Assembly: GCF_000021805.1 (NCBI RefSeq) | Contig: NC_011726.1 | Coordinates: forward strand, 3,876,097 to 3,940,096 | From: Rippkaea orientalis PCC 8801 | Lineage (GTDB): Bacteria > Cyanobacteriota > Cyanobacteriia > Cyanobacteriales > Microcystaceae | DNA: 64,000 bases | Direction of reading: 5' to 3' | Part shown: positions 18,899-26,794 of the stretch, one piece after another | How the letters are laid out: every line of letters starts with the position of its first letter | Position numbering within the stretch: the first letter of the stretch is position 1 | The notes under the pieces: model-generated | Told to the model about the DNA's origin: nothing | What the model saw: only the letters and a program-made list of their open reading frames with translations | The model's database searches: none | Program-made: the position numbers and the translations under genes

Positions 18899-19600
18899 AT
18901 GACATTAGAAAATTTATTAAAGCAATATGCTACAGGTGAAAGAAATTTTTCCCAAATGATCCTACGGGAAGTCGATTTAATCAATATTAATCTAATGGGA
19001 ATCAATTTAGCGGGTGCAGATTTACGTCAATCTAGATTGGGAAAAAGCAATTTAAGTCAAGCCATTTTAACAAAAGCTGATTTTAGTGAGGCAATTCTTT
19101 GGGGGACTGATCTCAGAGAAACTGACTTATCTCAGGCGATTTTTCGAGATGCAGATCTCAGTGGTGCTAAATTAATTGATGCTAATTTGACTGAAGCGTA
19201 TCTCAATAAAGCTAGTTTATGCGGAGCCAATTTAACGGGAGCAATTCTTGTTAATTGTAACCTATTTGATGCCGATTTGCGCCCGACTTCTGAACGGAGA
19301 ACAAACATCGGAGAAGCGGATTTAAGCAGGGCAGATTTATGTTATGCTAACCTCAGTGCTGCTTTATTATATAAAGCCAATTTAGTAGGTGCTAAATTAT
19401 GCCGAGCAAAGTTAAGTCGAGAAGAGTTTCGTTCCCCTTTTCCTACTGATTTAACTGAAGCTAACTTACAAAATGCGGATTTAAGTTATGCGGATTTAAG
19501 TCATGCTATTTTAGTCAAAGCTGACTTAAGAGGAGCAGATTTAACGGGTACAATTTTGACGGATGCTGATTTAAGAGGTGCGATTTTTTCTCCCTCATAG
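18899..19600 (+). CDS. pentapeptide-repeat protein
   Basis: The 233-residue protein is almost entirely pentapeptide repeats of the A(D/N)LxX type from residue ~25 to the end (for example ADLRQSRLGKSNLSQAIL). These fold into a right-handed quadrilateral beta-helix. No signal peptide or membrane helix is seen, so it should be cytosolic. A short interruption (RPTSERRTNIGE, ~residues 135-146) breaks the helix register, and another lies at REEFRSPFPTD (~177-187). Function is unknown; such proteins are very common in cyanobacteria. It is a single gene, convergent with acsF. Confidence 0.93.
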   Translation: MTLENLLKQYATGERNFSQMILREVDLININLMGINLAGADLRQSRLGKSNLSQAILTKADFSEAILWGTDLRETDLSQAIFRDADLSGAKLIDANLTEAYLNKASLCGANLTGAILVNCNLFDADLRPTSERRTNIGEADLSRADLCYANLSAALLYKANLVGAKLCRAKLSREEFRSPFPTDLTEANLQNADLSYADLSHAILVKADLRGADLTGTILTDADLRGAIFSPS

Positions 19601-19720
19601 TCGATTGTTTTATCTAATTTGGTGCGTTATAACGGATTGTTAAATTCTCGTCATAGCTAAAATTATAGCCGTCTAACTTACCCTACACTAATGTCCTATT
19701 TTAGCTGTGTCAATCTAGTA

Positions 19721-19742
19721 GGATGCGTTCTCCAACGCATCC
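19721..19742. terminator. palindromic hairpin between convergent genes
   Basis: GGATGCGTT and AACGCATCC form a perfect 9-bp stem around the 4-base loop CTCC. It sits between the convergent pentapeptide gene and acsF, so it may end transcripts from both sides, although no T-run follows directly. The sequence is of the kind that recurs as an extragenic palindrome in cyanobacteria. Confidence 0.5.
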
Positions 19743-19761
19743 CCAATCTAAATTATAACCC

Positions 19762-20841
19762 CTAACGAACCGTTCCCCGTAAGGCTTCAGCATCAATGGG
19801 TTTAAGTAAATAAATCCGCAATAAATCCCCAACAATTCCCGCAATTAAAGGAAGCTTACGCAGATTTTTAATGAATTTAGGAGCGTTACTTTCTCCTATG
19901 GCTTTCATTTTCAAATTGCGATCAGAGCAACGTTGTAAACGGGGGTAAAATTCAGGATGATCTACATCTAAAACACTGGGAAATGCTCGTGCTGAGGTTT
20001 CATTGGTTTTACGGATCACTTCTTGATCAAATTCCGTGGCATTTAACCCCAAAGATTCATAAAAACTTGCTCTTTCATGCACCGTTAAAGTGTGGGTAAC
20101 AAAAACCGATAATAGGAAAAAGCGACTCCATAACCGAGATTGCCAGGTATTCCAAAGTTTGGGTTGAGAACGCAATAACGCATTGAAAATATCCCCGTGA
20201 CGGTTTTCATCCTGACACCAATTTTCAAACTTTTTGAAGATAGGATAAAATTGTTTTTCGGGATGCTTTTCTAAGTGTCGGAAAATAATAATATAACGCC
20301 AATAACCAATTTTTTCCGACAGATAAACCGTATAAATTACCCATTCCAATGGGAAAAAGGTATAGGTGCGGGTTTTGGTGACTTTTCCTAAATCTAGGGA
20401 TAGGTTAAAATCGGACATAGCTTTATTTAAAAATCCCGCATGACGCGCTTCATCCCGTGCCATTAAATGGAACATTTCTGATAAAATGGGATTACGATCT
20501 TTGATTTTACGCGACAGTTCTTTAAATAAAAGAAAACCAGAAAATTCTGAAATACAAGACCGTTCCAGATATTCAATAAATCCCTCTTTTGTGGTTTCGT
20601 CTAAATGATCCCAACATCCTGCTTTAAAGTCCTCATCTCGGACAAAATGGTGACGGTTGTAGTCGTTCCGCATCTCCGTCAACATCGCTTGTAATTCGGT
20701 TTCCTGTTCCTTGAGAGAAAGGTTAGCGGCAGTTTCAAAGTCCGTAATGTAGAAACGAGGAGTGAGGAGGGTTTCCTTGCTCGGTGCTTTAATCCCTGCT
20801 TTGACTGATTCTGAAGCGGTTTTGTCTAATGTATTAACCAT
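19762..20841 (-). CDS. acsF: Mg-protoporphyrin IX monomethyl ester oxidative cyclase AcsF
   Basis: AcsF is the di-iron, oxygen-dependent enzyme that closes the fifth ring of chlorophyll, making divinyl protochlorophyllide at the membrane surface. The 359-residue sequence has the normal length. The di-iron ligand motifs are visible: a Glu in the EYLERSCISEFSGF helix, DEARHAGF (ExxH type) and CQDENRHGD (second ExxH-like pair). RFYITDFETAANLSL is a conserved N-terminal segment. It stands alone with a 465-base upstream region shared with the divergent gene at 21307. Light-dependent por at 31063 catalyses the next reductive step, so two pathway genes lie within 12 kb. Confidence 0.97.
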   Translation of the reverse strand: MVNTLDKTASESVKAGIKAPSKETLLTPRFYITDFETAANLSLKEQETELQAMLTEMRNDYNRHHFVRDEDFKAGCWDHLDETTKEGFIEYLERSCISEFSGFLLFKELSRKIKDRNPILSEMFHLMARDEARHAGFLNKAMSDFNLSLDLGKVTKTRTYTFFPLEWVIYTVYLSEKIGYWRYIIIFRHLEKHPEKQFYPIFKKFENWCQDENRHGDIFNALLRSQPKLWNTWQSRLWSRFFLLSVFVTHTLTVHERASFYESLGLNATEFDQEVIRKTNETSARAFPSVLDVDHPEFYPRLQRCSDRNLKMKAIGESNAPKFIKNLRKLPLIAGIVGDLLRIYLLKPIDAEALRGTVR

Positions 20842-21306
20842 GATTATGCTTATATAACTGGATGGTTATATCACAATATAAGGCTTTAGGGGCTCTCTTG
20901 GCTAGGGGTATTTGCAAAGTGTTACACATTGATGATAATTGACCTAGCCTAAAAAATAGCCTTAAATAAAAGTACGTTAGAAGACTATAGTCTCTGTATA
21001 AGACAAAAATTGAATAGTTTGTCGTAACCCACCGAATCAACGACAGGGTATTAGTCATTACATTAAACGTTAGATGTTGAATTAAATCAAAAAATATATC
21101 TATTTATTAATTATTATCAAAAAAATTCAATTTATATTATAAAAAACTTACATTAAACTATCACAATTAATCCTATTTCATCACCCATTTAGGTGAAGTT
21201 AAGATCAACGTTTTCCGATAAAGTAAGAGATAAGTTAATTAATAGTAGTCATTAACTTTACTGTGTGTGATGAGGAGTCAATAACCCTACAGATTCCTTA
21301 CATATC
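20842..21306. promoter_or_regulatory. divergent intergenic region between acsF and a small secreted-protein gene
   Basis: This 465-base AT-rich stretch must hold both promoters. I see poly-A/T tracts around 21085-21150 and a small TCACC/GGTGA hairpin near 21180, but no site that I can name. The weak open frame on the minus strand at 20834-21058 has no protein-like features. Confidence 0.4.
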
Positions 21307-21612
21307 ATGAAAACTCTCTTATTACTAATTACCCTAAGTTTCTCTCTCATGACAACGGCAATAGCTTCGGAAGTTGAACCTTCAGCTAAAGACTTAGCTG
21401 GAGTTGAACCGAGAACTCTTTCTGACTGGAATTGGGAGGTTGGTGGTCAATATTCAAAACCGATAGAACCGAACCCCTACGAGTCAAGTAATTTAGGGTT
21501 AGATGGATATGAAGCTAAGACTGAAAACCTGAATAATACCCTAGAAATTCATGATACCCAATTAGGTGATGTTCAACGTCCCACCCGTCGTCTTCCCTTA
21601 GTTAATTTTTAA
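21307..21612 (+). CDS. small secreted protein of unknown function
   Basis: A 101-residue product with a clear Sec signal peptide: MKTLLLLITLSFSLMTTAIA, with cleavage likely after ASA-like TTAIAS near residue 21. The mature part (~80 residues) is acidic, rich in Asn, Glu and Pro, has no cysteine and shows no known domain; it ends RPTRRLPLVNF. It should be periplasmic or released. The gene is followed by a strong hairpin at 21627-21663, which suggests a monocistronic unit. Confidence 0.75.
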   Translation: MKTLLLLITLSFSLMTTAIASEVEPSAKDLAGVEPRTLSDWNWEVGGQYSKPIEPNPYESSNLGLDGYEAKTENLNNTLEIHDTQLGDVQRPTRRLPLVNF

Positions 21613-21626
21613 ATCCGTTATCAATG

Positions 21627-21663
21627 AACAGTAAACAGTTATTACCCATGACTGTTTACTGTT
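21627..21663 (+). terminator. stem-loop downstream of the small secreted-protein gene
   Basis: AACAGTAAACAGT (21627-21639) and its exact complement ACTGTTTACTGTT (21651-21663) form a 13-bp stem with an 11-base loop, 15 bases after the stop codon. There is no long T-run, so it may be a factor-independent terminator of weak type or an mRNA-stabilising hairpin. Confidence 0.6.
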
Positions 21664-21874
21664 AAAGCAACAAATTGATCAATAAATAACTAAAAATTTT
21701 GAAAAATTGAGACTGTTTCGTCCCAAAATTAGATTAACTTAGCAAAAAACACCATTAAGGTTATCTTAAGATAAAGTTATTAAAGTTTGGTAAATCCTTA
21801 AACTTCAAGAACCTGATCATTGAATAGAGTAAACTGTAAAGAAATTGTTATTGCATCGTGTAGGAAACAAAATC

Positions 21875-22747
21875 ATGACCTTTTCAGTTGCCTTAAAACA
21901 GGAACAATATTTAACCTATCTTCTGTCAGACTCGAAGGCGATTTCGACCGTTGAAGTCGTCCCTGAACGAGGAGGAATTATTACCCGTTGGAAAATCCAA
22001 GGTCAAGATATTTTCTACTTAGATGAAGAACGCTTTATCCACCCTGACTTAACGGTTCGAGGAGGAGTCCCTATCCTCTTTCCGATTTGTGGTAATCTTC
22101 CCGATGATACTTATAGTTATTTAGGAAAATCTTATGAGCTAAAACAACATGGATTTGCGAGAAATTTACCGTGGGAAGTAACAAAACAAGCAGCCGATGA
22201 CTCTGCTAGTTTAACAGTAACCTTACGCAGCAATGACAAAACGTTTCAAGGTTATCCTTTTGACTTTCAACTAGATTTTACCTATGAACTTAAGGGGAAT
22301 AGTTTAATTATTCGACAAAAATATAGTAATCATTCTGACCAAACGATGCCATTTTCTTTTGGGTTTCATCCTTACTTCTTAGTTCTCGATAAAAGCAAGA
22401 TTGCTTTAGATATTCCTGGTTCAGAATATCAAGATCAAGCCACTAAAAAGATGATCCCTTATCAGGGAAGCTTTGACTTTACCCAAGATGAAATTGATGC
22501 AGGATTCAAAACTTTAACTCGTTCCTCCGCTACCATGACCGATAATAGCCGTAACCTCAAATTAACCCTAACGTGGTCAGATATCTATTCTACCTTCGTA
22601 TTTTGGACGGTTAAAGGTAAAGAGTTTGTCTGTCTTGAACCTTGGACTGCACCGCGTAACTCGTTAAATACCGGGGAAAAATTGACTCAACTTCCTCCAA
22701 AAGAAACTTGTGAAGCGGTGTTTGAGATGAAAGTAGAGGCAATCTAA
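21875..22747 (+). CDS. aldose 1-epimerase family protein
   Basis: A galactose-mutarotase-fold protein that interconverts alpha and beta anomers of sugars or sugar phosphates. Family segments are VVPERGGIITRWKIQGQDIFYLD, RGGVPILFPICGNLPDD, KQHGFARNLPW (catalytic His region), FSFGFHPYFLV and FVCLEPWTAPRNSLN (catalytic Glu region). The start at 21875 (MTFSVALKQEQY) has AGGA about 9 bases upstream and fits homologues better than the ATG/TTG further up at 21845. Length is 290 residues. It is not in an operon; tRNA-Lys follows. Confidence 0.88.
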   Translation: MTFSVALKQEQYLTYLLSDSKAISTVEVVPERGGIITRWKIQGQDIFYLDEERFIHPDLTVRGGVPILFPICGNLPDDTYSYLGKSYELKQHGFARNLPWEVTKQAADDSASLTVTLRSNDKTFQGYPFDFQLDFTYELKGNSLIIRQKYSNHSDQTMPFSFGFHPYFLVLDKSKIALDIPGSEYQDQATKKMIPYQGSFDFTQDEIDAGFKTLTRSSATMTDNSRNLKLTLTWSDIYSTFVFWTVKGKEFVCLEPWTAPRNSLNTGEKLTQLPPKETCEAVFEMKVEAI

Positions 22748-22859
22748 ATATAGCCAATCTAGGGGTCAACCACCATTGACCCTTACCGATTCAAAAGTAG
22801 GCCTTGCGCTTTCCTAAAATCCATGCTACAGTGGATAACTGTGTGTAAAAAACACAAAT

Positions 22860-22931
22860 GGGTCGCTAGCTCAGCGGTAGAGCACTCGGCTTTTAACCGA
22901 TTGGTCTTGGGTTCGAATCCCAGGCGACCCA
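22860..22931 (+). tRNA. tRNA-Lys (UUU)
   Basis: A 72-nt cloverleaf: acceptor GGGTCGC pairs with GCGACCC, D stem GCTC/GAGC, anticodon loop CTTTTAA with anticodon TTT, and T arm TTGGG TTCGAAT CCCAG. The outermost anticodon-stem pair is a C-T mismatch. CCA is not encoded. A cluster of toxin-antitoxin genes follows directly, but no duplicate of the tRNA 3' end was found. Confidence 0.97.
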
Positions 22932-22976
22932 TTTCTTTGTAATGTTGCCGAGGCTAAAACTTGAATCACAGGGTGA

Positions 22977-23213
22977 TTATTCATGTTCTAGCTCTTCCCA
23001 AAGTTGAGAAACGGGAATGGTTTGTCCTGTCATGGCTTCATGCCAAGCTTGCCGAAAGTCTGCTAAAATTTCTGCTTGAGATGTATCTTGGGTTTCCTCC
23101 TCTGGGATGAGAATAATAACTTCTACACGGCTGTTTTTGTCTATGATTAAAGGATGATCTAGGGTCAGTTGTCCTTGTTCATCAATGGTTGCCATAACCT
23201 TGAGTGCTTTCAT
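22977..23213 (-). CDS. RelN-like antitoxin (solitary)
   Basis: A 78-residue protein beginning MKALKVMATIDEQGQL, then a short swapped-hairpin-like stretch (LDHPLIIDKNSRVEVIILIP), an acidic linker and a C-terminal helix (ADFRQAWHEAMTGQTIP) ending in WEELEHE. This matches small cyanobacterial antitoxins of the RelN type that precede RelE-like toxins. No toxin gene follows: the tRNA-Lys end is 45 bases away. The ATG overlaps the stop of an hsdS-tail copy as ATGA, so it was once translationally coupled to a type I specificity gene. Confidence 0.65.
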   Translation of the reverse strand: MKALKVMATIDEQGQLTLDHPLIIDKNSRVEVIILIPEEETQDTSQAEILADFRQAWHEAMTGQTIPVSQLWEELEHE

Positions 23214-23288
23214 GTTTCTCTGCTTGAGTGGGTTAGTTCAATATCCAAATGCTGAAGTTGTTGGTTTATCCAATCGGTTGCGGTTTCT
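23201..23288. repeat. hsdS-tail direct repeat, copy 1
   Basis: These 88 bases match 23960-24047 with about four mismatches. They encode, on the minus strand, the last ~25 codons of a type I specificity subunit, its stop, and the first codons (MKAL) of the next gene. In this copy MKAL continues into the whole RelN-like antitoxin. The two copies flank the MazF-like toxin-antitoxin pair. Confidence 0.85.
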
Positions 23289-23307
23289 AAGTAGGAATTA
23301 TAGTTAT

Positions 23308-23661
23308 TTATAGGGATAAGGCAATTTTCAAGCATTCATTCACTTGTGTTATTGCTGGTGGTGATAAATAACCTAGTTTTCGGATAATCATTGATTTATT
23401 CAAGGTTAAAATTGATTCACAGCGAACAACTGACTCTACTCTAATCCCTGCAATACTAATCTCATTTCCTGTGATTAAATATTGTCGTATCGTGAAGGAT
23501 CGATTACGATTAGAGGTACAAGGAACAACCATTACATCATCTAAAATTTGATTAATGTCATTAGCTGATACGATAACAGCCGGACGAAGCTTAAACTGTT
23601 GAAATTGACTGGATGGCATGGGTACTTGACACAATACTACATCACCCTTTTGTAATTTCAT
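23308..23661 (-). CDS. MazF/PemK-like mRNA interferase toxin
   Basis: The 117-residue product starting MKLQKGDVVLCQVPMPS has the PemK/MazF SH3-like fold: KLRPAVIVSANDINQ (the RPAVIVS strand with catalytic Arg), DDVMVVPCTS and the later VVRCESILTLNKSMI strand. Such toxins cleave mRNA at short motifs. The start at 23661 is favoured over 23688 because the family begins with (K)xGDVV. It overlaps the upstream antitoxin gene by 20 bases, the usual coupling. The pair lies between two copies of an hsdS tail (23201-23288 and 23960-24047). Confidence 0.85.
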   Translation of the reverse strand: MKLQKGDVVLCQVPMPSSQFQQFKLRPAVIVSANDINQILDDVMVVPCTSNRNRSFTIRQYLITGNEISIAGIRVESVVRCESILTLNKSMIIRKLGYLSPPAITQVNECLKIALSL

Positions 23662-23854
23662 CGGCAAAAATCTCGTCGTAGATGTCATTATCAGAACTAA
23701 CCCATTCTTGATAGGCTTGAGAGGTAATTTGTTCAGTAAAGTTAAGTGTATTTGGGTTATTATTTTGTAATGTTACGGCTAATTGTAACAAGGTTTCTAA
23801 TTGTTCATCAGAGAGATTTTGTGTTACTAAAGATAGTTTTTGTTTAATATTCAT
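23642..23854 (-). CDS. antitoxin partner of the MazF-like toxin
   Basis: A 70-residue, acidic, helical protein (MNIKQKLSLVTQNLSDEQLETLLQL at the start, DIYDEIFADEITKG at the end). It precedes and overlaps the MazF-like gene by 20 bases on the same strand, the position of an antitoxin. The LSDEQLETLLQLAVTL helix resembles small antitoxins found before MazF-like toxins in cyanobacteria. No DNA-binding AbrB or RHH fold is obvious, so autoregulation is uncertain. Confidence 0.65.
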   Translation of the reverse strand: MNIKQKLSLVTQNLSDEQLETLLQLAVTLQNNNPNTLNFTEQITSQAYQEWVSSDNDIYDEIFADEITKG

Positions 23855-23959
23855 GGGTGGTTAGTCCAATTAATTGCTGTTACAATTATAAATCTATTTA
23901 CTGATTTTTTGACAGGTGGGGAACTTGAAGGATGAGGGGATTATTAGGGTTAACTTGTC

Positions 23960-24047
23960 TGAGTGCTTTCATGTTTCTCTCCTTGAGTCGGTTAGTTCAA
24001 TATCTAAATGCTGAAGTTGTTGATTTATCCAATCGGTTGCGGTTTCT
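23960..24047. repeat. hsdS-tail direct repeat, copy 2
   Basis: The partner of 23201-23288. On the minus strand it is the real 3' end of the hsdS fragment, with stop and overlapping ATG (ATGA). Here the next gene begins MKALRQVNP and dies after 24 codons at a stop near 23900, so this copy lost the antitoxin body. Confidence 0.85.
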
Positions 24048-24316
24048 TCATCGGTTTCAATCGCTTTTTCTACTCCTATTGTAGCAATTTCTAAGAGTTG
24101 TTTGGATTTTTTCTTTAGTTCAACGCTCTCATTTAATCTTGAATGAATTTTCTGTTGAAATTGAAAATCCAATATAGGTATTGGTAAAGATTTTATAGAA
24201 GTTTGAGTTATTAGCGGTTGCACAGAACCTCCTGAGAATTTATTCATCAATTCTCGATTTGCTTTTGTATTGAAGTACAAAGTGTATACGTCAGGTAGAA
24301 AATGTTCTATCTTAAA
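23969..24316 (-). pseudogene. type I restriction specificity subunit (HsdS), C-terminal fragment
   Basis: About 115 residues of the end of an HsdS protein: FLPDVYTLYFNTKANRELM, SGGSVQPLITQTSIKSLPIP (the target-recognition domain to linker transition), then a coiled-coil FQQKIHSRLNESVELKKKS and a tail ending DIELTDSRRET. A full HsdS has two recognition domains and ~400 residues, so three quarters are missing. Frame analysis extends it back to an in-frame stop at ~24317. No hsdR or hsdM is present. It is the relic of a type I restriction-modification locus. Confidence 0.85.
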
Positions 24317-24338
24317 CCGTCATTAGAGTTAAATAGCT

Positions 24339-24509
24339 TCACATTCTCCAAAGATGACACACAAACCGGATCGGCGCACCTGTGGCATTACAATAGGAGC
24401 AAAGCTGATTCTTTCCATCCTTTAGCTTGGGTTTTTTGACCTCTACGAGAATATAAACCGTATTCGGACGATCTTTGTCCATCTCCGTTGAAACCAGTGC
24501 GGTTGTCAT
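24339..24509 (-). CDS. possible 56-aa protein with zinc-ribbon-like cysteines
   Basis: ATG 24509 opens 56 codons to TGA at 24339-24341. The product starts MTTALVSTEMDKDRPNTVYI, continues with a Lys-rich strand and a CSYC pair (Cys37, Cys40), then Cys51-His52 in VCHLW. The spacing suggests a half zinc finger. Charged and hydrophobic residues alternate as in a real strand-rich protein. No Shine-Dalgarno sequence is evident and I recognise no family; it could be a truncated gene end, since it lies next to the hsdS fragment. Confidence 0.4.
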   Translation of the reverse strand: MTTALVSTEMDKDRPNTVYILVEVKKPKLKDGKNQLCSYCNATGAPIRFVCHLWRM

Positions 24510-24563
24510 TTTTTAGTAGATTTTGTTACAGGTTATTAGGAAAAAAGTAGTGTATAATTGTCC

Positions 24564-25007
24564 CTAAGAATCCGTTAAAATGACAATTTTTTGAGCCATT
24601 AACTCCTCTAATGTTTGAATTAACTCCTCCAAGGTTTTAGAAACTTCTTCAAAACAAACAGGAGGAAAAGGATCGGGTTTAAAATGAATGAGCTTAAGTT
24701 GTCCTTTGGCGATCGCAATCATGACCACTTCTTCTTGAGGATTATAGCCGTCTAAAACCCCTAAAATCTCTTGAATTTGTCGATTAACTTTTTTATTGAG
24801 TTCCTCAATGGCTTGGCGAGAACAGCGAACAAAATGGGGTTGGGGTTGTAAATCAATTCCTATCGCGTCTTGATGATTATCCCATTCTTGCAATAACCCC
24901 CAAGCTAAAGCAGCTAAAGCGTTTTGATGTTCTTCGACAAAACTATCAAGTTGATATCGCCATTGATTAGCTTGATCACCCGGTGGAGAACTGCCAAATT
25001 GAATCAT
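24564..25007 (-). CDS. conserved cyanobacterial protein of unknown function
   Basis: A 147-residue soluble protein starting MIQFGSSPPGDQANQW. It has a helical first half (LDSFVEEHQNALAALAWGLLQEW), an FVRCSRQAIEELNKKVNRQI segment, and a strand pair EEVVMIAIAKGQLKLIHFKP that reads like a small alpha/beta fold, then a Glu-rich helical tail. There is no signal or membrane segment. ATG 25007 is preferred to 25031 because the added residues (MSLFSRIN) overlap the leader. The gene contains a HIP1 octamer (~24707), unlike the toxin-antitoxin patch on its right, so it probably marks the return to native sequence. Confidence 0.7.
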   Translation of the reverse strand: MIQFGSSPPGDQANQWRYQLDSFVEEHQNALAALAWGLLQEWDNHQDAIGIDLQPQPHFVRCSRQAIEELNKKVNRQIQEILGVLDGYNPQEEVVMIAIAKGQLKLIHFKPDPFPPVCFEEVSKTLEELIQTLEELMAQKIVILTDS

Positions 25008-25194
25008 ATTTATCCTTGAAAATAATGACAATTTCTAGTTGTTTGAAATTTGATTTAAAACATAACAAATGTTTAATTGAGGTGTTAATTTTATCTAGCC
25101 AAATCAGCTATTATTTAACGCTCACTCAATAATTTCTATTATTGATGATAACTGTTTAAACCCGAATAATACTACTCAAATTTCCCCTAAACTC

Positions 25195-25515
25195 TTAAAT
25201 TTCTTCTACTTCTAACTGCGCTGCTGTCACTGCATCAAAGGCAAAAGCAAAGACAATCGGCATAGGACTTTTAAAAACATAGCTCGATACAATGGCTACA
25301 ATAGATAGAACCAAGGCTCCCATTAACCAAGTTTTTTCTTCTTGGCATAATCCCTTTGTGATTTTGATGACTCTTAGTGCGTCTACGGGAATTGGTTCTG
25401 GCATCACTGCTCCTGGTGGAAATGCCCAATAATTATTGTACCGTTCTATGAATAAGTCTGTCCAACCATTATCGTCGCACCATTCTCTAATCCAGTCATC
25501 ACAGAAATGTTTCAT
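25195..25515 (-). CDS. small membrane protein of unknown function
   Basis: A 106-residue protein with a Trp/Asp-rich N-terminal half (FCDDWIREWCDDNGWTDLF, then RYNNYWAFPPGAVMPEP) and two hydrophobic segments near the end (WLMGALVLSIVAIVSSYVF and MPIVFAFAFDAVTAA). The N-terminal half should be soluble. I recognise no family; the layout resembles short proteins found singly in cyanobacterial genomes. It is monocistronic with 146 bases upstream to the cyclo-ligase. Confidence 0.65.
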   Translation of the reverse strand: MKHFCDDWIREWCDDNGWTDLFIERYNNYWAFPPGAVMPEPIPVDALRVIKITKGLCQEEKTWLMGALVLSIVAIVSSYVFKSPMPIVFAFAFDAVTAAQLEVEEI

Positions 25516-25661
25516 CGTTAGTATCGTTAGCCTAATTTCTAAAAGTTTTCTTAAGGATCTTATCTTCCCAAGAAGACCGTTTGAGACTTTATCTTAGCAA
25601 AGCTTTGAAACCGCTTTCTTTAAGTCAATAATTCTTAATAACAATCCCTAGGTAATCTTGC

Positions 25662-26231
25662 TTAATTGATGCAAGTATGTACTAAATTTTCCGTACAAAT
25701 TGCCGTTAATTTTTGATCCCAAGGATCAACTGGAAGTTCAGTAAGAAAAGCAAAATCAAAGATAATTCCTACTGTTGGAATCTTTTGCCATTGGGGCTCA
25801 CTTAATAGGCGATCATAAAATCCCCCACCGTATCCTAAACGATACCCTTGATTATCGCAAGCAACGCAAGGCACTAAGATTAAATCAACCTCGCAAGGGT
25901 TTAACAGAGGTGTATCCCCATAGGGTTCTAAAATTCCATAATTACCTAAGTTTAACCCTTCTCCAGGGTTCCAGCGATGCCACATCAAAGATTGATCAAC
26001 ACAACGGGAAAACCCCCAAGAACGTCCCTTGATGAACAGCGAAGTAAGGTTCGGTTCCTGGCGAATGGGGAAATAAGCTAAAATTGTTTGAGCTTGTTGA
26101 AATAAAGGAAAAGATTCTAGGTTTTCGCAAATATTAACGCTTTTTTCTAGCCAAGTCTTCTCATCCAACGATTGACGATGGTTTAATAATTGTCTTCGTA
26201 GTTGTTTTTTGCTTAAGGATGACCAATTCAT
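25662..26231 (-). CDS. 5-formyltetrahydrofolate cyclo-ligase
   Basis: A 189-residue MTHFS enzyme that uses ATP to turn 5-formyl-THF into 5,10-methenyl-THF in one-carbon metabolism. Family hallmarks are the N-terminal KKQLRRQLLNHRQSL (basic helix), AQTILAYFPIRQEPNL, and the ATP/Mg segment RLGYGGGFYDRLL near residue 130, with DLILVPCVACD before it. Length is normal. It stands alone; no riboswitch could be identified in the 300-base upstream gap. Confidence 0.93.
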   Translation of the reverse strand: MNWSSLSKKQLRRQLLNHRQSLDEKTWLEKSVNICENLESFPLFQQAQTILAYFPIRQEPNLTSLFIKGRSWGFSRCVDQSLMWHRWNPGEGLNLGNYGILEPYGDTPLLNPCEVDLILVPCVACDNQGYRLGYGGGFYDRLLSEPQWQKIPTVGIIFDFAFLTELPVDPWDQKLTAICTENLVHTCIN

Positions 26232-26532
26232 GGAATTTCAGGGAAACATTCACTAATTACGGTAACTTATCAGAAGTGATCGAAGCGTGTTAAGAGATAT
26301 GACGCTTTTGATCCCGATAGGCAACAATCCTGAGAAACTTCTTGAATTTTTATAAAGCCCTGACAAATTCACCTGCAAAAATGTAACAATAGATACAGAA
26401 ATATTTTAGAGGGTTCTAATATAGGTCGTGGGGATCAAATAAAGTCAGAGACTCATGACATTAGATTGAGTAATCATACTTACCCCCTAGGACTAGCCGT
26501 TAACGCTTAGGAAATGCTTAGGAGTTGTTCTG
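26232..26532. promoter_or_regulatory. divergent intergenic region upstream of the DUF4278 gene
   Basis: The 301 bases between the cyclo-ligase start and the DUF4278 gene hold promoters for both directions. A -10-like TATAAT is not obvious; AATGTAACAATAGATA near 26380 is AT-rich and could lie in a promoter. I see no RNA or repeat. Confidence 0.35.
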
Positions 26533-26718
26533 ATGGAACTATTATTTCGGGGAATCAAGTACCAGCATCGTCCCATTGCCTTAGAAGTGACTGAAAAGGA
26601 CATCAACGGAATTTATCGGGGTATTCCCTGGAAATGCTGCCGTTACCGTCACCTGTCAGGTTCTTCTATTTTTTCTCGGACCATGACCTATCGGGGAGTG
26701 ACCTATCAGCAATCCTAA
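26533..26718 (+). CDS. DUF4278 domain protein
   Basis: A 61-residue protein with the DUF4278 pattern: LLFRGIKYQ at the start and TYRGVTYQQ at the end, with a basic middle (IYRGIPWKCCRYRHLSG). Repeated YRG motifs are the mark of this small cyanobacterial family, whose function is unknown and which often responds to stress (family knowledge, not shown here). The downstream gene follows by 76 bases on the same strand. Confidence 0.85.
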   Translation: MELLFRGIKYQHRPIALEVTEKDINGIYRGIPWKCCRYRHLSGSSIFSRTMTYRGVTYQQS

Positions 26719-26794
26719 ATTTTTGTTGATTTTAGTCAACTCTTTGACACTTTTTTAAATTTTGACACCTTTAATGATAACAAAAATAGTAACC

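Noticed and set aside
20834-21058. Open reading frame on the minus strand upstream of acsF
   Set aside because: It overlaps the acsF start, has no protein-like pattern and no ribosome-binding site; it lies where the acsF promoter must be.
22860-25007. Integrated island using tRNA-Lys as an attachment site
   Set aside because: I searched the following ~2 kb for a copy of the tRNA 3' end and found none. No integrase is encoded. Adjacency to the tRNA is noted only.
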